Part shown: positions 54,401-62,554 of the stretch, piece after piece
How positions within the stretch are numbered: position 1 is the first letter of the stretch
Layout of the letters: each line of letters starts with the position of its first letter
Assembly: GCA_966424055.1 (NCBI GenBank)
Contig: CBJLMB010000014.1
Coordinates: forward strand, 62,001 to 126,000
Direction: 5' to 3'
DNA: 64,000 nucleotides
DNA from: Deminuibacter sp966424055
Lineage (GTDB): Bacteria; Bacteroidota; Bacteroidia; Chitinophagales; Chitinophagaceae
The notes under the pieces: model-generated
The model's input: only the letters and a program-made list of their open reading frames with translations
Database searches by the model: none
What the model was told of the DNA's origin: nothing
Position numbers and translations under genes: made by a program

Positions 54401-54785
54401 GTCGGTGGGTGTGTCTGTATCTAACTCTGTATTAATGATCACCAATGCAGAGCACCTGCGCCGTCACAGCGGGAATGCATTGGATGCTGCCCGCGAAGCT
54501 GCGGCATTGCGTTTGCGGCCTATCCTGATGACAAGTGTGGCCATGGTAGTGGGTATGATACCGATGGCATCCGGTTTGGGTGAAGGCGGTGACCAGGCTG
54601 CGCCACTGGGGCGTGCGGTTATCGGCGGACTGGTAGCCTCTACATTTGCCACGTTGTTTATACTGCCGCTGGTATTTGCCTGGGTGCAGAATAAAACTAC
54701 TACCCAGTCTGTATCATTGGATCCGGAGGATAAAGAAAGTAAACATTATATTCCGAACTTGCATGATGATAAACATGCAGGATAA
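51495..54785 (+). CDS. RND efflux permease
   Basis: A 1096-residue inner-membrane RND pump of the AcrB/hydrophobe-amphiphile type. It has 12 predicted membrane segments in two halves with large periplasmic domains (about 35-330 and 585-880). The transmembrane segment with IGILVDESTVTIENI carries an Asp400-Glu401 pair where AcrB-type pumps usually have Asp-Asp in the proton relay. A cytoplasmic His/Lys/Glu-rich loop (KGHHGKKHKKGEKEE) of about 60 residues links the two halves. Substrates could be drugs, lipids or metals; the His-rich loop is a weak hint for metals. Confidence 0.9.
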   Translation: MGLIRSALRKPISILVIVAGLFFFGINAVNKIKIDIFPDLNLPVIYLSHPYGGFTPAQMEAFFGKQYVNLMLYVSGLKSIETRNIQGLTLMKLTFYPGTNMAQAAAEVSAFSNRAQAIFPPGSQPPFIIRFDASTLPVGQLVLSSAKRSNNELMDLAFVYVRASFTSIPGLVTPAPFGGNIRTVVIKADPQLMRAHNLTPDQLVAALRINNQATAAGNVRVGNINYLTPANTTIKTIKDFENIPLFKGGVQNLYLRDVALVEDGADITTSYALVNGKRSVYMPITKSADASTWEVVQNLKKSLPRIQALLPEDVKLSYEFDQSVYVINAVKSLISEGAIGALLTGLMVLLFLGDARGALIVILTIPTSIISGVLFLSLFHQTINIMTLSGLSLAIGILVDESTVTIENIHQHLAMGKPKALAIWDACKEIAFPKLLILFCILAVFAPAFTMTGIPGALFLPLALAIAFSMITSYFLAQTFVPVLANWIMKGHHGKKHKKGEKEETDAEVYAHANMEGNESDTWDQKKTLLEHGTGAGGKMTAFDKFRARFLRFMERLFPLRKPVVIVYILGVCAAAYLLLQSIGRDVLPTVNAGQFQVRLRAPDGTRLERTEEKVVSVLNVLNDLVGKENVSVSSAFVGIHPGLFSTSPIYLFMSGPQDAVLQVALKEDYKVNLDDLKERFRQKVSEKVPDVRMSFEPIQLTDKILSQGASTPIEVRITGKDKKQNEEYAYKVMEKLKNIPYLRDVQIAQSIRYPAINIGIDRTRAAQLGVDVSDISRSLIASTSSSRYTEKSVWIDERIAQSYSVQVEIPENKMTTTNDIGEIPVMSNAPRPILSDVASIKKDTIYGEIDNVGAIPFLSVTANLHKKDLGTAAADVDKAIKSIGKLPRGLSVETKGLTQVLTETLDSLQAGLLTAIVVIFLMLAANFQSFKVSLVVLSTVPAVLLGSLLILIMTHSTLNLQSYMGMIMSVGVSVSNSVLMITNAEHLRRHSGNALDAAREAAALRLRPILMTSVAMVVGMIPMASGLGEGGDQAAPLGRAVIGGLVASTFATLFILPLVFAWVQNKTTTQSVSLDPEDKESKHYIPNLHDDKHAG

Positions 54786-54898
54786 AGAGCAGGTGTTGCG
54801 CATTATTTGAGATCAGAAGACAGCAACACCCAAAAGCAAACCTGCAGGCTATAACCAGCCTGCAGATATGACCGATTAAAAAAACAAATTCATTTCAA

Positions 54899-56032
54899 AT
54901 GAATCGTCTTACACATAGTTTTACGCGCAACAGTATTATTGTATTGAGCGGCTTGCTGACTGCGGCTATACTGGGTGGTTGTCACACTTCCGAAAGCAAA
55001 GCGGAAGAAACAAAAGCGGCACCGCCGGAAACATTTACTGAAGCATTTGCACTGCAGAAAGGCAAACTGTCATCTTCCCTGCAGATACCGGGTGAACTGA
55101 TCGCTTACCAGCAGGTTGACCTGTATGCCAAAGTGAACAGCTTTGTAAAAAAATTATATGTGGATGTGGGCTCCGAAGTACAGGCAGGGCAGCTGCTGGT
55201 GACGATGGAAGCGCCTGAGATCAATTCGCAGTTATCCGGTGCTGAATCCAGGCTGAAATCGCAGGAAGCGGTTTACCTGGCCAGCAAAGCCAATTACGAC
55301 CGTTTGTATGAAACCAGCCAGACACCTGGTACGGTTTCTAAAAATGATCTTGACCAGGCACTGGCACGCAAAAATTCAGATTATGCGCAACTGGAAGCGG
55401 CTAAAGCCGCCTATAAAGAGATCACCGATAACAGGAATTACCTGGAAATACGCGCCCCTTTCAGCGGTGTGATCAGTGCGCGTAATGTGAACGTGGGCGC
55501 TTATGTAGGCCCTTCGGGCAAAGGATCTGAGCTGCCTATATTCACTTTGCAGGAGCAGAAAAAACTGCGCCTGGTAGTGGCTATTCCCGAGGCTTATACA
55601 AGTTATCTCACTAATAAAGATGCGGTGAACTTTAAAGTAAAAGCCCTGCCCAGTGAACATTTCAGCGCCAAGGTAAAACGTATGGCCGGCGCACTGGACA
55701 GCAGGCTTCGCTCAGAGCGTATCGAAATGGATGTGTTCAACGATAATAAAAAACTGCTGCCCGGTATGGTTGCAGAAGTGGAAGTGCCGCTGCCTGCTTC
55801 AGATAGTACGTTTGTAGTGCCAAAATCGGCTGTGGTGAATTCTACTGAAAAAGTGTTTGTCATCAAGGTTGTTAACAATAAAGCAGAATGGGTAGATGTA
55901 CAGAAAGGAAGAGATGCCGACGATAAAGTGGAAATCTATGGAAAGCTAACTCCTGGAGATCATTTGGTTAAAGTTGCCAGTGATGAACTCAGAAACGGAA
56001 CTGCTATCAAGAATGTAAAAATGGTGGAGTAG
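54899..56032 (+). CDS. efflux periplasmic adaptor (HlyD/AcrA-type lipoprotein)
   Basis: A 377-residue membrane-fusion protein with a lipobox-type signal (AILGGCHTSES) for attachment to the inner membrane. It has a barrel-sandwich hybrid domain (YAKVNSFVKKLYVDVGSEV), a helical hairpin (residues about 115-165) and the second half-lipoyl segment ending IRAPFSGVISARNVNVG. Beta-barrel and C-terminal domains follow. It completes the pump with the RND and TolC genes upstream. A strong terminator follows. Confidence 0.88.
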   Translation: MNRLTHSFTRNSIIVLSGLLTAAILGGCHTSESKAEETKAAPPETFTEAFALQKGKLSSSLQIPGELIAYQQVDLYAKVNSFVKKLYVDVGSEVQAGQLLVTMEAPEINSQLSGAESRLKSQEAVYLASKANYDRLYETSQTPGTVSKNDLDQALARKNSDYAQLEAAKAAYKEITDNRNYLEIRAPFSGVISARNVNVGAYVGPSGKGSELPIFTLQEQKKLRLVVAIPEAYTSYLTNKDAVNFKVKALPSEHFSAKVKRMAGALDSRLRSERIEMDVFNDNKKLLPGMVAEVEVPLPASDSTFVVPKSAVVNSTEKVFVIKVVNNKAEWVDVQKGRDADDKVEIYGKLTPGDHLVKVASDELRNGTAIKNVKMVE

Positions 56033-56075
56033 CAGGGAAAAAAAACTAAGCACCGGTCACCCGACTGCTGTCAGG

Positions 56076-56103
56076 AACCGCTACTCTGTAGCGGTTTTTT
56101 TTA
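56076..56103 (+). terminator. intrinsic terminator of the efflux operon
   Basis: AACCGCTAC and GTAGCGGTT form a perfect nine-pair stem with a TCT loop, followed by seven or more T residues, 43 bases after the HlyD stop. Confidence 0.92.
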
Positions 56104-56255
56104 TTTAACAGAACATGCCCAGGTTACAAGCGCGCATCCATGGATAGCATACCATATTATTACCCTCATATCGGTCTCAATATCCTACGTCCACGCCACT
56201 CATACATCGTATATAACTCCTGCTTTTGTAATAGCTTAGTGCCCAATTCCAAGCT

Positions 56256-56822
56256 ATGATAGAAATTATACCATATCAGCCCTCATGGCCGGCTGCTTTT
56301 GAAAGCATTGCTGTGCAGTTGCGCGCTGCATTGAGTGATAGGGCGCTGGCTATTCATCATATTGGTTCTACCAGTGTGCCAGAGCTGGCAGCTAAGGATG
56401 TGATCGATGTGCAGGTTACTGTTGCCGATCTGCAAACGCCAGTACAACAACAGCTGGAAGCAGCCGGGTTTATTTTAAACACAGGTATTTCAGGTGATCA
56501 TCAGCCTCCGGGCCGGAGCGATCTTCCAACGATTGAGCTGGCAAAATTTTTCTATCATAAAAATGATCCAAGGGTAAACCTGCATGTGCGTGAACAGGGA
56601 CGGTTTAACCAGCGCTATCCTTTGCTGTGCCGCGATTACCTGCGTAGTCATCCGAATGCAGCACAGGCTTACGCAGAGATCAAAAAACAGCTGGCCCGTT
56701 ATTTTCCCAACGATACGGAGGCTTATTATGATGTTAAAGATCCTGTTTTTGATATAATTATGTCAGGTGCAGAAGACTGGGCATTGTACACCAACTGGCA
56801 ATTACCTGCTTCTGATGCATGA
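56256..56822 (+). CDS. GrpB family protein (UPF0157)
   Basis: A 188-residue cytosolic protein of the GrpB/nucleotidyltransferase-like UPF0157 family. EIIPYQPSWPAAFESIA and AIHHIGSTSVPELAAKDVIDVQVTV are the family signature, with the 'GSTSVPGLxAKPxID' motif in slightly altered form. Some GrpB domains are fused to dephospho-CoA kinase, but its own activity is not established. The next gene is convergent. Confidence 0.9.
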   Translation: MIEIIPYQPSWPAAFESIAVQLRAALSDRALAIHHIGSTSVPELAAKDVIDVQVTVADLQTPVQQQLEAAGFILNTGISGDHQPPGRSDLPTIELAKFFYHKNDPRVNLHVREQGRFNQRYPLLCRDYLRSHPNAAQAYAEIKKQLARYFPNDTEAYYDVKDPVFDIIMSGAEDWALYTNWQLPASDA

Positions 56823-56840
56823 GTGAATACAGCTGCTGTA

Positions 56841-57527
56841 TCAGCGATGTTCAGTCGGTGGCAGGGTGGATATAATATGTGCTCTTGTATCATAAACAGC
56901 CTGCGTAAGTGATCGTGCTTTCGAAAGTAGGGCTGCACCGGCCCTGGCGGGGCTGCCGCAATGAAAAGGCGGGTCAGGTTCATATTCCAGCAATAGCTGT
57001 ATGGTTTGCGCCATTGCTTCACCACCGATGGCAGCGGTGAGCGCCAGGCCAAAATCCAGTCCCGCCGTAACGCCACCGCCGGTGATCCGGTTGCGGTCTG
57101 TCACCACCCTTTGTTCTATTGTTTCAATACCCATCCTACGCAGCAGCTCCAGCGAGCGCCAATGGGTGGTGGCTTTATATCCATCGAGCAAACCTGCGGC
57201 GGCCAGTACCAGTGCACCGGTACATACCGATGTGATGTAGCGCGCCTTTTTGCCCTGCCTGCGCAGAAAACGGAGTGTGTTGTTATCTGTAAGTAATGCA
57301 TTAATGCCCTGCCCACCGGGAACAAAAAGAATATCCAGCTGTGGGCAATCTTCAAAAGCAACGGCTGGTATCAGTTGCAGGCCGCCTTCAGCCTGCAGTG
57401 GTGCTGTGCTGGCCCCAATAACGATCACTTCAAAGCAGGCGGCGCGTATAAATACTTCATAAGGACCAATAAAATCCTGGATCGTTACACCGGGAAACAG
57501 CAGCATCCCTGTTTTCAGCTTTTCCAT
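56841..57527 (-). CDS. DJ-1/PfpI family protein
   Basis: A 228-residue class I glutamine amidotransferase-like protein of the DJ-1/PfpI superfamily. The nucleophilic elbow is TSVCTGALVLAAAGLL (Cys at about residue 102) and the His after it is in ATTHW; an early acidic residue lies in IGPYEVF (Glu24). The layout matches isonitrile hydratase-like and DJ-1-type members, so the substrate is uncertain. It is monocistronic and convergent with the GrpB gene. Confidence 0.85.
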   Translation of the reverse strand: MEKLKTGMLLFPGVTIQDFIGPYEVFIRAACFEVIVIGASTAPLQAEGGLQLIPAVAFEDCPQLDILFVPGGQGINALLTDNNTLRFLRRQGKKARYITSVCTGALVLAAAGLLDGYKATTHWRSLELLRRMGIETIEQRVVTDRNRITGGGVTAGLDFGLALTAAIGGEAMAQTIQLLLEYEPDPPFHCGSPARAGAALLSKARSLTQAVYDTRAHIISTLPPTEHR

Positions 57528-57600
57528 CTGGTTTGCATATTGTGATGATACTTTAAATGTAAAACATTCTGCAACGAGATATACAAACTGCTAAACTAAA

Positions 57601-57656
57601 CCCACGGGATGAACGGTGCTGCCACCAGTGATCTTTTACTGCCTTCATCCCGCGGG
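57601..57656 (-). terminator. hairpin downstream of the lyase-like gene
   Basis: CCCACGGGATGAA (57601-57613) and TTCATCCCGCGGG (57644-57656) pair with one mismatch, giving a 13-base stem with a 30-base loop, just after the stop of the lyase-like gene on the minus strand. The minus strand continues into a T-rich run (TTTAGTTT). Confidence 0.5.
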
Positions 57657-57667
57657 TAATGAACGAA

Positions 57668-58549
57668 CTAAAACTTGGTGAGCGTGAAATCTGCAAAACG
57701 TATACTCTCATCGCGCAGGTAAGATGTATTGGCAAGGCTCCTGTAAAAGCCCCATTTAGGACGGCAGAAGGTAGTGCCGCTGCGCCAGAGATCAATGTTG
57801 CTATTGCTGTAAGACAGCAGGGTGCTGTTATCACTGATCTTTTTTATGGTAACAGCATAGCTGCCATTGCTGCCGAATGTAATTTGTTCGGTAACGGTTA
57901 CCCAGGTATCAATAAAGCCGGAAAGGTCTACTGTTTTTACTTTGGTAGTGGTGCCGCTGCTGTTAATATGGATCAGCTCCAGTTTATTTCCTGCACTATT
58001 GTAACGTGGTGTAAGGGTAATGATCGGCGAACCATCATCACCATCGCCTGCTTTTATCTGGTGAATATGTGTAAAGCTGGGTGAAGGCTGGAAACCTGCG
58101 GGTAGTTTAAACTTCCAGGTATAGCTGACAGCATCACCATTAAATGCTTTGAGGTTATCCGGTGAAGGACCATAGGTTTTTATTTCTACCCGCTGCCTGT
58201 CGGTATTGGTACAATTGTCATTGTCTGGCGTGACATGGAGGGTAAAAACAAAAACATTTTTGTTGAGGTCATTGTCAAATACTTCGCTGATATGCCTGCC
58301 GAAGGAAGGATGACTGCAATCGGGTGTTTCTACGGCAGTGCCACCCAGTTTGCTGTTGATGAGTTCATAAGTGTTACCGGGACCATCGGCAGAAAGGGTA
58401 GTGGTGGTTCCGGTTGCAATAAGCGATTGGCTATTGCTGCCGCTCTGCAAGGTTGATAGCGGTTGGATGCCGGGGTTATTACCGGTTTTGCTGCAGGCCA
58501 TTGCCAATACGCATAATGTGGGCAATAAGAACTGGGGTTTGTGTTTCAT
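57668..58549 (-). CDS. polysaccharide-lyase-like lipoprotein
   Basis: A 293-residue exported protein with a lipoprotein signal (LCVLAMACSKTG). The rest is a beta-sandwich of concanavalin type: QRVEIKTYGPS, then SYTWKFKLPAGFQPSPSF, THIHQIKAGDG and SPIITLTPRYN resemble polysaccharide lyases (heparin lyase I-like or glucuronan/alginate lyases). Target polysaccharide unknown. It is transcribed alone and is not adjacent to SusC/SusD genes, so it is not part of a typical utilisation locus. Confidence 0.6.
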   Translation of the reverse strand: MKHKPQFLLPTLCVLAMACSKTGNNPGIQPLSTLQSGSNSQSLIATGTTTTLSADGPGNTYELINSKLGGTAVETPDCSHPSFGRHISEVFDNDLNKNVFVFTLHVTPDNDNCTNTDRQRVEIKTYGPSPDNLKAFNGDAVSYTWKFKLPAGFQPSPSFTHIHQIKAGDGDDGSPIITLTPRYNSAGNKLELIHINSSGTTTKVKTVDLSGFIDTWVTVTEQITFGSNGSYAVTIKKISDNSTLLSYSNSNIDLWRSGTTFCRPKWGFYRSLANTSYLRDESIRFADFTLTKF

Positions 58550-58752
58550 ACTTGTTTTTTTATATGGCTTGAAATCGTGAGAACAACTGAGGCGGGTAAG
58601 CAGATTAGTGGGGTATTGCGTTAAGCAATCGTAACTACAAAATAAGCCAGGCCATGCAGTGCTGCAATGCAGATATTGGCTGGTTGTTCAGTTATTTTAT
58701 CATTGATAGAAAAAAGCGCACAGCGTATGCTGAAATGAAGCGGAGTATATAT

Positions 58753-58782
58753 GTTGCAGCTGTAAGTATACACAGCTGCAAC
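58753..58782. repeat. perfect 11-bp inverted repeat
   Basis: GTTGCAGCTGT and ACAGCTGCAAC are exact reverse complements separated by eight bases, in the 285-base gap between two minus-strand genes. There is no T-run on either side, so it is more likely a binding site or RNA structure than a terminator. Nothing else is seen in the gap. Confidence 0.6.
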
Positions 58783-58834
58783 TGCAGGTATTTATGCTGC
58801 AGCGTGAACAATGCAATGGGCTATGGCCTGGCGC

Positions 58835-59215
58835 TTAGCTGCGGCCGGTTGATTTGAGGATGGCGCCTTTTTTGGTAAAATAAAATTTCGTGGCGCTTGT
58901 ATCAGCAGCAGGTGTACTCACAGGTATGGCCGATATGGCAGCATTGTCTGTTTGTACGGTTGTGATGGTGGCATACATCAGGTCGCCACCCGGAATTTTT
59001 TTAATGCAGGCACGCACCCTGTCAATATCCAGCGTGGTGACCAGCAAAACGGGAAAATCGGGAAATGCCGAATCCTGCTTTTCCACATCCAGTACAGCAC
59101 TGCCTAATTCCTGCACCAGCTTTTTTAATGCAAGATGCGTGGCGCACCAGAAAAAATAATTCTTAATACGGGATGCATCCAACCCTGTTATAACGGTTAT
59201 TTGCTCTGTTGACAT
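58835..59215 (-). CDS. unknown 126-residue protein
   Basis: A short cytosolic protein; start used is the ATG at 59213-59215 (MSTEQITVITG). No signal peptide or recognised family. The C-terminal 40 residues (TTVQTDNAAISAIPVST) are of low complexity and end in KFYFTKKGAILKSTGRS. It is read alone on the minus strand. The codon use is like that of neighbouring genes, so it is probably real. Confidence 0.5.
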   Translation of the reverse strand: MSTEQITVITGLDASRIKNYFFWCATHLALKKLVQELGSAVLDVEKQDSAFPDFPVLLVTTLDIDRVRACIKKIPGGDLMYATITTVQTDNAAISAIPVSTPAADTSATKFYFTKKGAILKSTGRS

Positions 59216-59597
59216 AACGATATCAGACAATGGTTAGGGAAACCGGCCTGACACAGGATCTGGTATTTTAAGTTTATTTCATTAGGGAAAGAATCGGGTA
59301 ACAGGTACAGAAGAAATGCTAAGAAGGTTGGGGACTGGATTAGGAGCTATAAAGGTAGGATGTTTTTTATACATGGAACAAAAACAATTTTGCGGCAGTA
59401 AAAATATATCCCGCTTATTTATGCAACAGGCAATTGCTGATTGAAGAAGAATGCTTAAATTGAAATGCTTTTTGTATTGCTAGTCTAAGTGTTTTTTATA
59501 AATGCCTCCTGCTTATACAGGGGGCATTATTTTATCCCCTCACTGCACCGGCACTTTACCTGCCTGAATGTATTTTTGCATACCAGAAAAAGAACCT
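59216..59597. other. divergent intergenic region before the TauE-like gene
   Basis: This 382-base region contains no convincing gene. A hairpin at 59501-59527 lies 70 bases before the permease start. Confidence 0.5.
59501..59527 (+). promoter_or_regulatory. leader hairpin upstream of the TauE/SafE permease gene
   Basis: AATGCCTCCTG and CAGGGGGCATT pair over 11 positions with one wobble and a six-base loop, followed by ATTTTAT. It lies 70 bases upstream of the permease ATG. It could be an attenuator, or the terminator of an unseen upstream transcript. Confidence 0.45.
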
Positions 59598-60419
59598 ATG
59601 GGCACGGGAATGATCTGTTTACTCTTTATAACAGGCCTGCTGGCAGGCTTCTACTCAGGACTTGTTGGCACCGGTGGCAATATTATCCTGATACCTGTAC
59701 TGGATTATGTTCTTTCACATACAGGTCTGAGGGAAGATGCCCTGGTAAAAGCTATTATCGCCCATTCATTGCTGATCACTTTTTTTTCAGGTATATCGGT
59801 TAGCTGGAAACAATACCGCATACATAATTTTTATCCCAGGGAAATATTGCTCACTGCCGTATTAGGTATTTTTGGTTCATTGCTGGTCACTTATTTGATC
59901 CGCTCGGGGCATTGGTACGATAAGCGCAGGTTTGATATGGTTTTTCTCGGCATGTTGCTGTTGCTCAGTTTTAAACTGTTTGCCGATCGAAGGTCGGGAG
60001 TACAGGATGCTAACGGGAAAGGAAACCCTGTGGCATTTTTGGTAACAGGCGCTGTTACGGGTATGATTACCGCATTATCGGGCCTGGGTGGCGGGCTTAT
60101 TATGATACCTGTATTTACCGATATTTTAAAAATGCCTATTAAAAAGGCCAGCTCTATTTCTATAGGCGTGATAGCCTTGTTTGCATTGCCCATCAGTATC
60201 AACTATCTCGTTACATCGCCCCCTGCTGCAGAACACCTGCCACTGCAAACGGGATACATTTCCTGGGCCATTGTATTACCGGTGCTTGCCGGTATTTTTC
60301 TGCTGGCTCCTGCAGGGGTTAAAACCGCGCAGAAAATGCAACCCGGTCGTATCCGTCTTATCCTGGCCATTGTGATTACCCTGTTATGTATAAAAATGAT
60401 CTATGGTTTTTATAAATAG
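59598..60419 (+). CDS. TauE/SafE family permease
   Basis: A 273-residue inner-membrane protein of the sulfite exporter TauE/SafE family. The first half has LLAGFYSGLVGTGGNIILIP and the second repeats it as VTGMITALSGLGGGLIMIPV, which is the internal duplication of the family. Eight or so membrane segments. The ATG at 59598 (MGTGMICLLF) is used because the upstream extension is hydrophilic. Family members move sulfoacetate, sulfite or other anions; the substrate is unknown. Confidence 0.85.
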   Translation: MGTGMICLLFITGLLAGFYSGLVGTGGNIILIPVLDYVLSHTGLREDALVKAIIAHSLLITFFSGISVSWKQYRIHNFYPREILLTAVLGIFGSLLVTYLIRSGHWYDKRRFDMVFLGMLLLLSFKLFADRRSGVQDANGKGNPVAFLVTGAVTGMITALSGLGGGLIMIPVFTDILKMPIKKASSISIGVIALFALPISINYLVTSPPAAEHLPLQTGYISWAIVLPVLAGIFLLAPAGVKTAQKMQPGRIRLILAIVITLLCIKMIYGFYK

Positions 60420-60608
60420 GTACAGGAGAAAAGAGGGCTTATCGTACAGATCGAAATGAAATAAATGTCCTGCACTGAATATAGGCTAAACAAGGGCAGC
60501 TTTGCGGGCCTGGTGTCCATTGCGCGTTTGGGTTGGATTTATTTCTTACAGTAAATGAATGGGTTGCTTCAAAAAAAATAAAAAAACAATTGGAGAGAAA
60601 ATGAACTC

Positions 60609-60624
60609 TGGCCCGAAACTTGCT
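60609..60624 (+). promoter_or_regulatory. candidate sigma-54 (-24/-12) promoter
   Basis: TGGCCCGAAACTTGCT matches the consensus TGGCACG-N4-TTGC(A/T) at all positions but one (C for A), with the GG and GC pairs in the required 12-base register. A start of transcription near 60635 is expected. The regulator (an enhancer-binding protein) is not in this window. Confidence 0.55.
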
Positions 60625-60692
60625 GCATTAAATACGTTTTTTAAGGGTTTAGGGTTGAAAATAGTCTCCTGTTTCTACAGGAGATTTTTTTT
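60625..60692 (+). ncRNA. possible small RNA between sigma-54 promoter and terminator
   Basis: Transcription from the element at 60609-60624 would begin near 60635 and end at the terminator at 60692, giving an RNA of about 55-60 bases. No coding region is required for it. This is an inference from the promoter and terminator only; there is no known RNA family match. Confidence 0.3.
60665..60692 (+). terminator. intrinsic terminator in a gene-free region
   Basis: TCTCCTGT and ACAGGAGA form a perfect eight-pair stem with a TTCT loop, followed by eight T residues. It is about 245 bases after the TauE-like stop codon. Confidence 0.85.
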
Positions 60693-61024
60693 ATACCTAT
60701 AACAAATCGCTGCAAAGCTATTCATCCCCGCTTAGGTTATATGTTGCCATTTTTTTAAATCTTTCTTTTATTGAATTCTTTCTTCTTAATATATAGAAAT
60801 AAAACGGTTAGCTGTCTGCAGCAGGTTACCGGCAGAAAGCACTTATATTAGCGCTTGTATTTTTATAAAAAACATTTGGCAGCATAAGCCTGATAAGCAG
60901 TATTGAAGAACACAAAAAACCTTTGAATTTTGCCTTAATTGTATATGTTACATGATAAAAATTATCCGCCTTTAGTTGTAAGTTATTGATAGTTAATTTA
61001 TTTGAATTATAAAAAGAACCAGTT

Positions 61025-61663
61025 ATGCGAGCGTTGATTGCAGGATGCCTTTCATTGGGATGGGTGCAGGTATGCCTGGCACAGGACCCTGATATGCCTG
61101 ACTACAGAAGTAAAAAAGAGAATTTTTCGAAAATACAGGAGAAAGACATCAGGAACGACCTGGCTTCTTTTACCATGGCAGGTATTGATGAGAGTATGGG
61201 CAAATTGCCATTGCGTTCTGTTCCTGCTACCTCGTATGGCAATAATTATATCGGGTTCACCGACAGTACAAATAACATGCAGGTGACCATCACAGCAGAA
61301 CCATTCGATCCGCTGAAGCACAAAATCGGCAAATTTGAAAATTATGTAATAAAAATAGACAACAAGGGGTATGTAGGCAGTTATGGAAAAATACCGCATA
61401 CCACTATTAAAGCAGTAACAGTAGTGATCAACAGGGATACCATACCAGTGCCGCCGGCTGCTTTTGAAGATGTACATGAACCGGTATTTACCTATACAGA
61501 TGCTTCGGGCACCGTAAAATCGTACAACACGGTTTATTTTTCGGCCGATGGGCACCGTATATATGTTTACCTGCTCAGGCGAAAGAACAATGATAATTAT
61601 GAAGTGACCTGGGTGTTCCAGGACAAGAAATATATACGCAGGGTAGTGGACTATAATTTTTAG
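61025..61663 (+). CDS. unknown exported protein
   Basis: A 212-residue protein with a signal peptide (MRALIAGCLSLGWVQVCLA). The mature part is beta-strand-rich with Thr/Tyr content, such as HKIGKFENYVIKIDNKGYVG and FTYTDASGTVKSYNT, and resembles no family I know. It may be periplasmic or surface. Stops just before a terminator that also faces the convergent DUF1080 gene. Confidence 0.55.
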   Translation: MRALIAGCLSLGWVQVCLAQDPDMPDYRSKKENFSKIQEKDIRNDLASFTMAGIDESMGKLPLRSVPATSYGNNYIGFTDSTNNMQVTITAEPFDPLKHKIGKFENYVIKIDNKGYVGSYGKIPHTTIKAVTVVINRDTIPVPPAAFEDVHEPVFTYTDASGTVKSYNTVYFSADGHRIYVYLLRRKNNDNYEVTWVFQDKKYIRRVVDYNF

Positions 61664-61678
61664 TACCTGCTAAAAAAC

Positions 61679-61720
61679 AACCGGCATAAGAAAGAATATT
61701 TTTCTGTTCTTATGCCGGTT
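61679..61720. terminator. bidirectional hairpin terminator
   Basis: AACCGGCATAAGAA (61679-61692) and TTCTTATGCCGGTT (61707-61720) pair perfectly over 14 positions with a 14-base loop, between convergent genes at 61663 and 61784. Confidence 0.8.
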
Positions 61721-61783
61721 TGCTATTGATGATAAAGCAACTTGTTGGAAAAGTAACAATAGTTTGCCCGATAGTAGCGCTTA

Positions 61784-62554
61784 TTACAATGGTCTTACCC
61801 AGATATTGCGGTAGCTGATCGGTTCACTTTTATCGCCATGTGCCTGCAGTTTGATCGGTGCGGCGCCATGTTTTTTGTAAGAAGGTGTGCCAATATACAG
61901 GGTGGGGCCTTTCAGTACCGTATTGTTCTGAATAAGCACGCCGTTTTGAAATACGGTTACACGTGCGGGGGATTGTACAGAACCATCTTCATTAAAACGT
62001 GGTGCAGTCCACACCACATCATAGCTCTGCCATTCACCAGGTTTGCGGCATGCATTCACCAGTGGCGCTGTTTGTTTGTAAATAGCGCCGGCCTGCCCGT
62101 TCACATAAGTAGAATTGTTGTACGAATCCAGCACCTGTAATTCATAGCCGGCATCGCCGGGGCCGATGGATGAGAGGAACACACCACTGTTGCCGCGGGC
62201 CTGTCCCGAGCCACTGATATTGGCCGGTATACGCCATTCAATATGCAACTGGTAGTCAAGAAAGGATTGTTTGGTTTGTATGTTGCCACCTGCTTTGTTA
62301 ACCGTGATAATACCGTCTGCAACCGTCCAGTTGGCAGGTGCCGTGGTATCTTTTACTGAAACCCATTGATCGAGGTTGTTACCGCCAAATAAAACAACCG
62401 CATCAGATGGAGCATCGCTGCTGGTTTTACCTGGTGTTACTACCTGAGGCACCGGTTTCCATACTTCTGTTTCTTCGGGTTTGGTCTGCGCCAGTAATAC
62501 CGTTGAGAACAAGGTGGCCATGCCGGCAGTAAAAGCATACTTTTTATACTTCAT
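61784..62554 (-). CDS. DUF1080 family (3-keto-disaccharide hydrolase-like) exported protein
   Basis: A 256-residue exported protein. It has a signal peptide (FTAGMATLFSTVLLAQ). The DUF1080 domain starts at VVLFGGNNLDQWV and continues with ADGIITVNKAGGNIQTK, then YQLHIEWRIPAN, RGNSGVFLSS and YELQVLDSYNN. The C-terminal part with RNIWVRPL completes the concanavalin-like fold. Family members are linked to 3-keto-disaccharide or glycoside hydrolysis in Bacteroidota; the sugar is unknown. It is transcribed alone on the minus strand. Confidence 0.85.
   Translation of the reverse strand: MKYKKYAFTAGMATLFSTVLLAQTKPEETEVWKPVPQVVTPGKTSSDAPSDAVVLFGGNNLDQWVSVKDTTAPANWTVADGIITVNKAGGNIQTKQSFLDYQLHIEWRIPANISGSGQARGNSGVFLSSIGPGDAGYELQVLDSYNNSTYVNGQAGAIYKQTAPLVNACRKPGEWQSYDVVWTAPRFNEDGSVQSPARVTVFQNGVLIQNNTVLKGPTLYIGTPSYKKHGAAPIKLQAHGDKSEPISYRNIWVRPL

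Larger units (their letters stand above)
60420..61024. other. AT-rich intergenic region with a sigma-54-like promoter and terminator
   Basis: About 600 bases without a recognised gene. It contains a 16-base sigma-54-type element (60609-60624) and an intrinsic terminator (60665-60692), with about 40 bases between them. A 33-codon frame from ATG 60601 overlaps both and is preceded by a TGGAGAGAAA stretch; I do not call it as a gene. Confidence 0.6.

Noticed and set aside
60601..60702. 33-residue peptide gene from ATG 60601
   Set aside because: It overlaps the sigma-54 element and the terminator stem, so the RNA interpretation is simpler; kept only as an alternative.
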